From: Saprospiraceae bacterium
GTDB lineage: Bacteria; Bacteroidota; Bacteroidia; Chitinophagales; Saprospiraceae
DNA length: 6,532 nucleotides
NCBI GenBank assembly: GCA_020849825.1
Contig: JADZFP010000185.1
Span: 1-6,532, forward strand
Reading direction: 5' to 3'
The stretch's first letter is position 1. Every line of letters begins with the position of its first letter. Below are positions 1 through 6,358 of the stretch, one piece after another. Below the pieces are notes generated by a model. That model was not told the DNA's origin. It ran no database searches and worked only from the letters and a program-made list of their open reading frames with translations. A program made the translations under genes and the position numbers.

Positions 1-836
1 CGCCGGACACTCCTCCGGCCGCCATCCCCGTCCATGAAAACATGGCGCTCATCCCCGGCGGTACATTTCAAATGGGCGACCTGTTCAATGAGGGCAAGAA
101 TGATGAAAAACCGGTACACACCGTCACAGTCGATTCATTCTACCTCTCCAAAACGGAGCTGACTTTTGGAGAATACGACGCTTTTTGCAAGGCCACGGGC
201 CGCGAAAAACCTTCCGACAAGGGATGGGGCCGGGGCCGCCGGCCGGTAATCAACGTGGATTTGTACGACGCCATCGGATATTGCAACTGGCTGAGCGCAA
301 AGGAAAATCTGAGCCCCGTGTACCGCTTTGAAAAAACAAGTCCGGACGGAAGCGAAGGGATATTCAAAGCCGACTGGAGCGCCAATGGCTACCGCCTGCC
401 CACCGAGGCCGAATGGGAATACGCGGCCCGCGAAGGCGGCAAAAAAGTGCGCTTCGGCCATGGCCGCGACACGATCGCTCCTTTTGAAGCCAATTTCAAC
501 TGCCTTGATTATTACAAAACAAGCTATTCCGTCGCAGGAGATTGTGAGGAGCAAAAGACCGTGCCCGTCGATGAAATGGGCGCCAACAGCTTCGGATTGA
601 AACACATGACGGGCAATGTATGGGAATGGTGCTGGGACTGGTACGATGGGATGTATTATCGCCAGAGTCATAATGCGCACAATCCAACGGGGCCGGCAAA
701 CGGCGCGTACCGCGTCTGTCGTGGCGGCTCGTTGGGCTACGGCCCCGAAGACTGCCGGGCGGCATCGCGGTACAGGATTAGCGCCGATACCAGGTTTTAT
801 GTACTGGGTTTTCGCGTGGCCAGAAACCGGAAATGA
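1..836 (+). CDS. SUMF1/FGE-fold (formylglycine-generating enzyme-like) protein, 5' end missing
   Basis: This is the 3' part of a gene that enters from the left edge; the frame is open from base 3. An ATG at 42 exists, but the codons before it read as a Pro/Ala-rich linker and the ATG sits inside the conserved domain opening (MALIPGGTFQMGD), so the true start is probably upstream. Counting from that ATG, the SUMF1 fold covers almost all of the 264 residues: IPGGTFQMG at 4-12, YRLPTEAEWEYAAR at 117-130, GNVWEWCWDWYDG at 191-203, CRGGS at 226-230 and GFRVAR at 256-261. True FGEs oxidise a sulfatase cysteine using two cysteines after RGGS. Here the second is present (Cys238) but the first position is Tyr233, so FGE catalysis is unlikely. 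Related folds serve as EgtB- or PvdO-type enzymes, gliding proteins or binding modules; the substrate cannot be named. It converges on the propeller gene after a 56-bp gap. Confidence 0.88.
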   Translation, partial: PDTPPAAIPVHENMALIPGGTFQMGDLFNEGKNDEKPVHTVTVDSFYLSKTELTFGEYDAFCKATGREKPSDKGWGRGRRPVINVDLYDAIGYCNWLSAKENLSPVYRFEKTSPDGSEGIFKADWSANGYRLPTEAEWEYAAREGGKKVRFGHGRDTIAPFEANFNCLDYYKTSYSVAGDCEEQKTVPVDEMGANSFGLKHMTGNVWEWCWDWYDGMYYRQSHNAHNPTGPANGAYRVCRGGSLGYGPEDCRAASRYRISADTRFYVLGFRVARNRK

Positions 837-892
837 ACGATTTTAATTGTTTTTCAACGAGTTGTGTCGGCGCCGGCTACAAAAACGCGCCG

Positions 893-2221
893 TTAATACG
901 CCAGGTAAAACAACTTCACTACCCCCGGACTTGCCCCTTGCGCGTTCAAGGTATGGGCCGACAAACTGTCGGGGAAAAGCCCGGCGCCATCGATACGGGC
1001 TTTCCGGATCAGGTCGCTTTCCCAGTCGCAGTAGTATAATGTACCCCGCAGGGCATCCACTTCCACAGCCGCGGGCGAAATGGGCAGCGGCGTAAAATGC
1101 GGCGCCGGGTTGTCGAGCGACGTCCAGCCGATCCGGTTGGCTTTGTTGCAGGCCCAATAGATACCCCGGTGCAGGGTGTCGAGCGACAATCCGTCGGGAT
1201 AAAGTCCCGGCTCGGCGATAAATTCGGGCTCCTGCCGTCCGCTATCGAGGAAGATGCGGCCGATTTTGTGGTTTATAACGTCAGTCCAGTACAAAACCTG
1301 GTTTTGGACGTCGAGTTCCACGGAAGACGGGCGCCCGTTGATTTTCCCGACCAGCGAAGGAATCAATACGCGCCCCTCGTAATCAAAAACAACGATGGTC
1401 GAGTCGTAGTGGTCGGCGCAGTAGATGCGTTTACGCACCGGGTCGAGGGCAATGCCGGCGGGGTATTTTATCTGTCCGGTGAGCCGGCCTTTAAAGCTGC
1501 CTTTTTCAATCGTTTTCAGGTCAGGGTCGAGGCGGGCGCTCGACAGGCAGCGGTAGGCGTCGTGCCCGTTGGCCCAAAACAATTGCCGGCTGACGGGGTC
1601 GAAATCGATGCCGATGACGGTTTGGGTTCGCACGATCTGCCAGGAGGTGTTGGCAATCGGGTCGACGATGGCAATGCCATTTTCATTTCTGACAAAAAGG
1701 AAGGGCCGGGGCCGGGAGGTGTCGGCGTTGATTTTCTCCGGCCGGCACGCTTTGTATATCCAAAAAATAGCGACCAGAATGACCAGTCCGGACAAGGCTG
1801 CAAGACGCCGGCGTTTGGGGGCGGCAGCCGCGGTGGGGGTGTTTTCTTCCACGAGCTCGGCCTGAGCTGCATCGCCGATAATGGATTTTTGGTTTAAAAA
1901 ATCACTGACAGACTCGAATCCCAGGTAAATGGCAAACATCTCCCGCGTGCTGCGGTTGCCGGTGCTTTCTCGGGTGATAAAAATCCGCCGAAAGGAAAAA
2001 TAGCTCAGGCGCGGGCTTTGCACGTCTCCGCCTTTCACCCCGTCAACTCCGCACAGGGCGGCTTTTTGCGGGTCGGCCCGGCAAATTTGTTCCAGGCGCG
2101 TGTGAAAACTGCGCAAAAAGGCGTCGATTTTGAACTTGTTCCAGTTGTGCGGCGGCTCTCCGCCCTGTTCGTCGGCGATGAGGCGCGCTACCTCTTCCCA
2201 GTATTTTTCAATGGCATTCAT
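893..2221 (-). CDS. Single-pass membrane protein with cytoplasmic N-terminal domain and external YWTD/NHL-like beta-propeller
   Basis: This gene encodes 442 residues from the ATG at 2221. A TTG at 2236 would add five residues, but it lies only about 10 bases after a promoter -7 box, so I prefer the ATG. Residues counted from that ATG: about 1-120 form a soluble domain ending in a segment (FAIYLGFESVSDFL, 96-109) that I associate with Bacteroidota regulator-like N-terminal domains. KRRR (136-139) precedes one hydrophobic helix (about 141-156), giving an inside-to-outside topology. The rest holds at least five propeller repeats with the pattern LDP..+.lYW.D: FDPVSRQLFWANG, LDPVRKRIYCADH, LDVQNQVLYWTDV, LDTLHRGIYWACN and VDALRGTLYYCDW. 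LDL-receptor class B/NHL propellers usually bind proteins or glycans, so a sensory or scaffolding role across the inner membrane is plausible but inferred. No enzyme motif is visible. It is divergent from the lipoprotein operon. Confidence 0.85.
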   Translation of the reverse strand: MNAIEKYWEEVARLIADEQGGEPPHNWNKFKIDAFLRSFHTRLEQICRADPQKAALCGVDGVKGGDVQSPRLSYFSFRRIFITRESTGNRSTREMFAIYLGFESVSDFLNQKSIIGDAAQAELVEENTPTAAAAPKRRRLAALSGLVILVAIFWIYKACRPEKINADTSRPRPFLFVRNENGIAIVDPIANTSWQIVRTQTVIGIDFDPVSRQLFWANGHDAYRCLSSARLDPDLKTIEKGSFKGRLTGQIKYPAGIALDPVRKRIYCADHYDSTIVVFDYEGRVLIPSLVGKINGRPSSVELDVQNQVLYWTDVINHKIGRIFLDSGRQEPEFIAEPGLYPDGLSLDTLHRGIYWACNKANRIGWTSLDNPAPHFTPLPISPAAVEVDALRGTLYYCDWESDLIRKARIDGAGLFPDSLSAHTLNAQGASPGVVKLFYLAY

Positions 2222-2242
2222 GGTTTGAAGCGGCAATGATCC

Positions 2243-2276
2243 TTTGCAAACTTATTGCAGATTTGATTTGCAAATC
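2243..2276. promoter_or_regulatory. Two TTTGCAAA palindromes in the divergent promoter region (possible operator)
   Basis: TTTGCAAA occurs at 2243-2250 and again at 2267-2274, where it sits inside the perfect 12-bp palindrome GATTTGCAAATC (2265-2276). The centres are 24 bp apart. The two sites overlap the proposed -7 and -33 elements of the minus-strand promoter, so a dimeric repressor bound there would block it and could also affect the plus-strand operon. Part of the similarity may simply reflect TTTG being a promoter element itself, so an operator function is uncertain. Confidence 0.3.
2247..2274 (-). promoter_or_regulatory. Bacteroidota-type promoter for the propeller gene
   Basis: Read on the minus strand, TAAGTTTG (2254 down to 2247) matches the Bacteroidota -7 consensus TAnnTTTG exactly. 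A TTTG at 2274-2271 lies 16 bases upstream as a candidate -33 element, a little closer than usual. Transcription would start near 2240, giving a leader of roughly 20 bases before the ATG at 2221. This is inferred from consensus matching only. Confidence 0.45.
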
Positions 2277-2358
2277 CTGTCGCAGAGTTAAATCGTTTTT
2301 GCAGCGAGATGTTTGTCCGAGAAACAAAAAATATCTGCTCACACTCTTGACAAACATC

Positions 2359-2817
2359 ATGATGAAAAACAAATCGCTACTCTCGCTGCTGCTTTTGGGG
2401 CTGTTGTTCGCTACGGCCGGTTGTAAAAAAAACAATGACGACGACGATCTCACCTGTGGCGAACGTCTCCAGGGCGACTGGCGCGCCTATTCTTTCGAAA
2501 TCGACGGAACGCAACTTCTCGGATACAACGGACAAGGCGGGATCAATTTTTTTGAAATGGAATTCTCCGATTTCAACCCCGGAAACAACAACGGTGAGTT
2601 GCGGGTCACGTTCCAGTTTTTTGGCGAAGTGCCATCGCCGCCGATCACAGGTTTGTTTTCGCCGGGCACCGACTGCAACAAACTGGATACGCCCGACTTC
2701 CTGAACGGCGCATCCTCGACGGTTCGCTGGGATATCATCAGTCTCGACGACTCCCGTCTGATCATCGAAGCCAATGCCGGCGGGTTCAGTTACGAAATCA
2801 AAATGGATAAAATATGA
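2359..2817 (+). CDS. Predicted surface lipoprotein, possibly lipocalin-like
   Basis: This gene encodes 152 residues from the first of two consecutive ATG codons (2359 and 2362). The frame is open further upstream to 2236, but only this start gives a signal peptide: MMKNKSLLSL followed by a leucine-rich core and a lipobox ending TAGC, with Cys22 as the lipidated residue. KKNNDDDD directly follows the cysteine. In Bacteroidota, Lys/Asp-rich residues after the lipid cysteine act as a surface-export signal, so display on the outer leaflet is likely. The mature part opens with GERLQGDWRAYSFEIDG and continues as alternating beta-strand-like segments (FFEMEFSDF, ELRVTFQFF, SRLIIEA, YEIKMDKI). This resembles the small lipocalin-like lipoproteins common in the phylum, but the resemblance is by pattern only. 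Cys33 and Cys106 could form a disulfide. Its TGA overlaps the next start (ATGA), so it is the first gene of a coupled operon. Confidence 0.85.
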   Translation: MMKNKSLLSLLLLGLLFATAGCKKNNDDDDLTCGERLQGDWRAYSFEIDGTQLLGYNGQGGINFFEMEFSDFNPGNNNGELRVTFQFFGEVPSPPITGLFSPGTDCNKLDTPDFLNGASSTVRWDIISLDDSRLIIEANAGGFSYEIKMDKI

Positions 2818-3284
2818 GGGCGGGTTTACTGCTTTTGGCGTTGGGCTTTTTGATGTGCGGGCGGGTCGCGGCCCAAACGACCATGGAGGAATACCTCTAT
2901 GCTACTTATGGTTACAAAGAACAATTGCAAAAAGGCCTGGACGACAAAAAAGGGTATTCCTGGAAACCATTGCTACAGCACAAGTTTGCCTACAAGCGCA
3001 ACGGTTTTTTCAACGGCCAATACCAGACGGGCGTATTTGAGTTTGAAGGGCTTTATCGCGACGGAGAAACCGCTCCCTGCGCTATTGTATCCATTTTCCG
3101 CGAACGCGAAGGCTTGTACAAGAAAGACGGTGTGTTCATCTGTACTCCACATCCGAAAACAGAGAAAGACATTCAGGACAGGGCGGAAAAATACCTGCTT
3201 GAAGAGGCCAAATTTTCAGAAAGCATTTTTCAACAATATGCATTGGGTTTGGGCAAACTGGCCATCCGGCTGGCTGCCGACTAA
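2814..3284 (+). CDS. Small exported protein of unknown function
   Basis: This gene encodes 156 residues. The start overlaps the lipoprotein stop in an ATGA, the typical layout of translational coupling. Residues 1-20 are a signal peptide (Arg2, a leucine-rich core, then VAA before Gln21), giving signal peptidase I cleavage around 20/21 and a periplasmic or secreted product. The mature protein begins TTMEEYLYATYGYKEQLQKG and includes GLDDKKGY (41-48). I associate that arrangement with uncharacterised exported Bacteroidota proteins, but I cannot name a family with confidence. The C-terminal third is charged and probably helical (about 115-154). There is no lipobox, membrane helix after the signal, or recognisable catalytic motif. 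Mature Cys89 and Cys110 could pair. Its TAA overlaps the next ATG by one base, placing it between a lipoprotein and a predicted barrel protein. Confidence 0.8.
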   Translation: MRAGLLLLALGFLMCGRVAAQTTMEEYLYATYGYKEQLQKGLDDKKGYSWKPLLQHKFAYKRNGFFNGQYQTGVFEFEGLYRDGETAPCAIVSIFREREGLYKKDGVFICTPHPKTEKDIQDRAEKYLLEEAKFSESIFQQYALGLGKLAIRLAAD

Positions 3285-3841
3285 TGCCAAAATCCCCGGC
3301 TATGAAGCATTTTCCCTTGTTAATATTCTTGTGTGCGTACGTAGGTACGATATCGCCCGCCCGGGCTCAATTGGTCGTAAAGGCCAACCCGGGCGGGCTT
3401 GCCCTGGGCATGGGCGCGGGCAGCGTGGAGTACTTTGTTGCGCAGAATTTTTCCGCTCAGGCCGATGTGTACCTGATTCCCGGTGTTGTGCGCGACGACA
3501 TTGATTATTCCGGCTGGGGCGCGGGCCTGTCGGGCCGCATTTATGCGTTGGCCCAACAGCGTCCTTCCGGACTGTTTCTTTCGCCTTTTGTTGCCCGGCA
3601 TTGGGTTTCCTTCGAGGATGTTCGTTCGGTCGAGCACCGTTACAGTTTTACGGCCCTGGGCGGACAGTTGGGCTACCAATGGTCGCCGTTTCACTGGCTG
3701 ACCGTCGAAGGCGGCGGCGGCGTTTGGACGGGGCTCGACGTACCGACGCTCAAACAAACCTTTGGCGTGACCGATTATTACGGCAACGGACTTAATTGGT
3801 ACCTCAACCTGAGTTTGGGAATTGTGCTCTGGAAACCATAG
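3284..3841 (+). CDS. Predicted small outer-membrane beta-barrel protein
   Basis: This gene encodes 185 residues. The ATG at 3284 forms a TAATG overlap with the preceding stop, which favours it; the ATG at 3302 (Met7, MKHFPLLIFLCAYVG) gives a more conventional signal peptide and is a good alternative. Cleavage is predicted after ARA (26-28) before Gln29. The mature chain of about 157 residues is rich in Gly and aromatic residues in alternating strand patterns: LALGMGAGSVEYFVAQNFSA, GWGAGLSGRIYAL, GLFLSPFVARHWVSF, YSFTALGGQLGYQWSPFHWL, LTVEGGGGVWTGL and LNWYLNLSLGIVLW. This suggests an eight-strand barrel of the general OmpA/OmpW/DUF3575-like size class. The chain ends WKP, not in an aromatic residue. 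Transport, adhesion or structural roles cannot be separated. It is the last gene of the operon and ends 19 bp from the convergent hydrolase gene. Confidence 0.82.
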   Translation: MPKSPAMKHFPLLIFLCAYVGTISPARAQLVVKANPGGLALGMGAGSVEYFVAQNFSAQADVYLIPGVVRDDIDYSGWGAGLSGRIYALAQQRPSGLFLSPFVARHWVSFEDVRSVEHRYSFTALGGQLGYQWSPFHWLTVEGGGGVWTGLDVPTLKQTFGVTDYYGNGLNWYLNLSLGIVLWKP

Positions 3842-3860
3842 CGTGCGGAGACGCCTTGCC

Positions 3861-4670
3861 TCATCCCGCTTCCCCCCGCGCCGCATCCATCATTTCCCGC
3901 AGGTTCTCGCCCACGATCCGGTGCCCTTCATCGATCAGGAACAACTGCATGTTGGGCACGGCATCGGTCATTTTTTTGAGGGTTTTGAAGCGGATCATCT
4001 CGTCTTTGGCGCCGAAATACACATCGACCGGGATACCCGAGTCGTGCAGGAGGGCTTTGATCCTGCGCCGCCGCAGGTAAAAAGTGCTCAGGGCAAACCA
4101 GCAGCCGAAAGTGCGGCGGAAGCGGTCGGGGCGGGTAAGGTTGAATTGTACAAAGTTGAGAATCAGGCCCGGCACCAGTCCCAGCCGGCGGCCGGAGCGC
4201 AGCAGGGCGATAAACCATTGGGGCCGGCGCAGCAGCCGGGCAAAAAGCCGGCGCACCCACAAGGGCGTATGCACGGCCACCCACATGCCCCGGGTATTGA
4301 TGCCGTCGGGCGACAGCAGGTAGAGTTTGTCGAGTTGTTGGATGAACTCGGGCAACAGGGCCTGCACGATACGGGCGCCGAAGCTGAAACCCATCAGATT
4401 GAAGCGTTCGCGGCCTTCGTGGGCCAGGACTTGCCGCACGATCGCCGCCATATCGTGTTTGGAAAACGTATCCTCGTGCCATTCCGTTTGGCCGTGAAAC
4501 GGCAGGTCGATGGCTACGACGGTATAATTTTTAGCCAGGGCTTCGGCCAGTACGACAAACAGCCGTGCCCGGTCGCCGTAGCCGTGTACGGCGATCAGGA
4601 GGCGTTCACCTGCTCCGAAGCGGAGGCAATGGACGCGGTTTTGCCGGTGTTCGAGGTAAAAGGAAGTCAA
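3861..4670 (-). CDS. Alpha/beta hydrolase with complete catalytic triad
   Basis: This gene encodes 269 residues of the alpha/beta-hydrolase fold. The first strand and oxyanion region are visible as LLIAVHGYGD (24-33), then VVAIDLPFHGQT (51-62), the nucleophile elbow GFSFG with Ser96, the acid in FGAKDEM (Asp223) and the histidine in DEGHRI (His250). An Arg-rich cap lies between about 135 and 205. There is no signal peptide, so it should be cytoplasmic. Esterases, lipases, C-C hydrolases and dehalogenase-like enzymes share this layout; Ser as nucleophile makes an esterase or C-C hydrolase more likely, but the substrate is unknown. The start is a TTG at 4670: an in-frame stop lies two codons upstream, and the next Met is residue 74, too late for the fold. 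The TTG overlaps the response-regulator stop (TTGA), implying translational coupling to that gene. Confidence 0.9.
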   Translation of the reverse strand: MTSFYLEHRQNRVHCLRFGAGERLLIAVHGYGDRARLFVVLAEALAKNYTVVAIDLPFHGQTEWHEDTFSKHDMAAIVRQVLAHEGRERFNLMGFSFGARIVQALLPEFIQQLDKLYLLSPDGINTRGMWVAVHTPLWVRRLFARLLRRPQWFIALLRSGRRLGLVPGLILNFVQFNLTRPDRFRRTFGCWFALSTFYLRRRRIKALLHDSGIPVDVYFGAKDEMIRFKTLKKMTDAVPNMQLFLIDEGHRIVGENLREMMDAARGEAG

Positions 4671-5368
4671 TCGTCAACCCTGAATTTAAATCCGACGCCG
4701 TGGATATTTTCGATTTTGATGCGTTCGTCCTGTACCAGGTATTTGCGCAGGCGGGAGATAAACACGTCGAGGCTGCGGCCCAGAAAATAGTCGTCTTTGC
4801 CCCAGATGGTTTCGAGAATGAAGGAGCGTTTGACCACCTGGTTGCGGTTTTCGTTGAGTAATTTGAGCAGGTCGGCCTCTTTTTGGGTCAGGGTTTCAGA
4901 ATGTTCGCCAAATGCCAGGCTCAGATTTTTGTAATCGAAGGTATAGTTGCCGATGGTGGCGGGTTTGTTGCCACGCAGGATATTGGCGTATTTGGTGCGG
5001 CGCAGGAAAATGTCGATTTTCAGCAAAAGTTCCTCGATGCTGAACGGCTTGGTAATGTAGTCGTCGGCGCCGATGGTCAGTCCCTGTATTTTATCCTGTT
5101 TCATGCTTTTGGCCGTCAGGAAAATGATGGGCACCTGTTCGTCGCGTTTGCGGATTTCCTGGGCCAGTGTGAAGCCATCCACTTCGGGCAGCATCACGTC
5201 GAGGATGCACAGGTCGAATTTCTGTCCCGAACGCAGGATATCGAGCGCTTTTTGGCCGTCTTCCGCATAGGTGACCTCGTACCCGTTGAGTTCGAGGTTG
5301 TCGCGGGTGACGTAGCTCAGGCTTTCGTCGTCTTCTACGTAAAACAGGTGGGCTTTGTTATCGGCCAT
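4667..5368 (-). CDS. OmpR/PhoB-family response regulator transcription factor
   Basis: This gene encodes 233 residues, the normal length for the family. The receiver domain (about 6-122) has the acidic pocket Glu12-Asp13-Asp14, the phospho-acceptor Asp57 in CILDVMLP, the switch Thr85 in LTAK, Tyr104, and Lys107 in TKPF, so all phosphotransfer residues are intact. The winged-helix DNA-binding domain (about 138-232) shows LTQKEADLLKLL, the recognition helix RSLDVFISRLRKYL (198-211) and the wing NIHGVGFKF. It should bind direct-repeat DNA sites as a dimer once phosphorylated by a histidine kinase. No kinase gene lies on either side here: the upstream neighbour is an O-methyltransferase and the downstream one is the hydrolase. 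The ATG at 5368 fits the domain start; no clear Shine-Dalgarno precedes it. It resembles RprY-type regulators of Bacteroidota, but that identity is not certain. Confidence 0.95.
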   Translation of the reverse strand: MADNKAHLFYVEDDESLSYVTRDNLELNGYEVTYAEDGQKALDILRSGQKFDLCILDVMLPEVDGFTLAQEIRKRDEQVPIIFLTAKSMKQDKIQGLTIGADDYITKPFSIEELLLKIDIFLRRTKYANILRGNKPATIGNYTFDYKNLSLAFGEHSETLTQKEADLLKLLNENRNQVVKRSFILETIWGKDDYFLGRSLDVFISRLRKYLVQDERIKIENIHGVGFKFRVDD

Positions 5369-5444
5369 AGTTGAGTGACATTAGCGGGAGAGTAGCATGG
5401 GGTAGGGGGCAAACATAACTAAGATACTTCAAACGTCCAATTCG

Positions 5445-6071
5445 CTACTTTTTCCGCACCAGCATCAATCCGTCGCGCAGGGGAAGGATCAGGTTTTCGA
5501 CCCGGGAGTCGTTTTGGATCTGTTCGTTGAACTGGTGCAGGGCCAGGGCCGTGGCGTCGCCCTGAGGGCGGAGCACTTTGCCGTCCCAGAGTACATTGTC
5601 GGCCAGCAGAAATCCGCCGGGACGGAGCAGAGGGAGGCAGAGTTCGTAATGGCGGGCGTAATCGAGTTTGCCGGCATCGAGGAAAACCAGGTCGAAAGTT
5701 TCGTTCAGGGTGGGTATGATTTCCGCTGCATCGCCGAGGTGAAGTTGTATTCGCTCCGACAGGCCGGCGCGTTGAATGAATTCCAGTATCATCGGCGCGC
5801 GTTCGTCGTTGCATTCGATGGTGTGCAGTAATCCATCGTCGGTCAGGCCTTGCGCCAGACAAATGGCAGAATAGCCCGTAAACGTACCGATCTCGAGAAT
5901 TCGGCGCGGCCGGATCATCCGGCTGATAAACTGAAGCAGCATACCCTGATAGGGCCCCGACAGCATTTGAGGGCTCAGCGTGCGCAGGTGCGTCTGTCTT
6001 TGCAGTTCGGCCAGCACTGGCCCGACCGGCGAGGTATGGGAAAAACAGTAGTCGAAAACCGGGTTTTGCAT
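5445..6071 (-). CDS. Class I SAM-dependent O-methyltransferase (CCoAOMT/catechol OMT-like, Methyltransf_3 family)
   Basis: This gene encodes 208 residues, close to the usual length of about 220 for bacterial members. The SAM-binding motif I is ILEIGTFTGYSAICLA (58-73), the ribose-binding acid is Glu86 in TIECND, and the divalent-metal ligands are expected at Asp132 (VFLDAGK) and Asp158-Asn159 (ADNVLWDG). All hallmarks of the metal-dependent caffeoyl-CoA/catechol O-methyltransferase family are therefore present, and the protein should methylate a vicinal diol or similar hydroxyl; the natural substrate in Bacteroidota is unknown. There is no signal peptide, so it is cytoplasmic. The ATG at 6071 gives the canonical N-terminus ending in the family SPQM segment (33-36). 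It precedes the response regulator by 76 bp on the same strand, so it may share that transcript. It diverges from the tRNA cluster, and a spaced-variant promoter (TAAACTTTG, minus strand near 6112-6120) could drive it. Confidence 0.93.
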   Translation of the reverse strand: MQNPVFDYCFSHTSPVGPVLAELQRQTHLRTLSPQMLSGPYQGMLLQFISRMIRPRRILEIGTFTGYSAICLAQGLTDDGLLHTIECNDERAPMILEFIQRAGLSERIQLHLGDAAEIIPTLNETFDLVFLDAGKLDYARHYELCLPLLRPGGFLLADNVLWDGKVLRPQGDATALALHQFNEQIQNDSRVENLILPLRDGLMLVRKK

Positions 6072-6173
6072 ATAATATAAGGCGCAACAGGCTTGAAAAC
6101 GGGTGGCGGCAAAGTTTAGCTTAAATTTTCTGGCTTTTTTTAAAAATTCTTTTTCAGCTTCAAAGTAAAGGCT

Positions 6174-6181
6174 TACCTTTG
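6174..6181 (+). promoter_or_regulatory. Promoter -7 box (TACCTTTG) of the tRNA cluster
   Basis: TACCTTTG matches the Bacteroidota -7 consensus TAnnTTTG exactly and is followed by CAC, as is often seen at strong stable-RNA promoters in this phylum. The upstream 50 bases are AT-rich with T and A tracts (6121-6160), which could act as an UP-like element. The -33 element is only a poor match (TTTTC at about 6151-6155). Transcription would start near 6187 and give a leader of about 90 bases before tRNA-Thr. The remainder of the 6072-6278 gap holds no gene that I can support. Confidence 0.6.
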
Positions 6182-6278
6182 CACTCGCTTTTCGAGAGGG
6201 GTGTTAATGATTCAGCTCGGAGCAAGTTGTTTGAATGCTTTTTTTCCTGAAAAACCAGCCTGTGGAGGCGAAAAAACT

Positions 6279-6351
6279 GCCAGTGTAGCTCAGTTGGTAG
6301 AGCAGCTGATTTGTAATCAGCTGGTCGGGGGTTCGAGTCCCTCCACTGGCT
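6279..6351 (+). tRNA. tRNA-Thr (anticodon TGT)
   Basis: The complete cloverleaf is present. The acceptor stem GCCAGTG (6279-6285) pairs with CACTGGC (6344-6350). The D arm is GCTC/GAGC (6288-6291 and 6300-6303). The anticodon stem is GCTGA/TCAGC with loop TTTGTAA, placing anticodon TGT at 6312-6314, which reads ACA and other Thr codons by wobble. The T arm is GGGGG/CCCTC with loop TTCGAGT. The discriminator is T6351. The 3' CCA is not encoded (CAG follows), so it must be added by CCA nucleotidyltransferase. It is the first tRNA after the promoter. Confidence 0.97.
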
Positions 6352-6358
6352 CAGATCT

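Noticed and set aside
868..892. CGGCGC/GCGCCG inverted repeat in the gap between the convergent FGE-fold and propeller genes
   Set aside because: A 6-bp stem with a 13-base loop and no T-run on either side is too weak to call a terminator, although the position would suit a bidirectional one.
1097..1897. A 266-codon plus-strand open frame inside the propeller gene
   Set aside because: It is antisense to a gene with clear propeller repeats and a membrane helix; the translation is low-complexity Gly/Val-rich and resembles no family.
2236..2358. N-terminal extension of the lipoprotein frame back to 2236
   Set aside because: It would bury the signal peptide behind 41 residues and cover the divergent promoter region; the ATG at 2359 gives a normal lipoprotein signal.
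3841..3854. GCGT/ACGC inverted repeat between the convergent barrel and hydrolase genes
   Set aside because: A 4-bp stem without a T-tract is expected by chance.
3822..4790. A 322-codon plus-strand open frame across the hydrolase and response-regulator genes
   Set aside because: It lies antisense to two genes with intact catalytic and phosphorylation motifs and its translation shows no recognisable domain; GC-rich codon bias leaves antisense frames open.
5419..6087. A second minus-strand frame of 222 codons over the O-methyltransferase
   Set aside because: The overlapping frame carries all methyltransferase motifs; this one is Arg/Pro-rich, as expected of an out-of-frame shadow.
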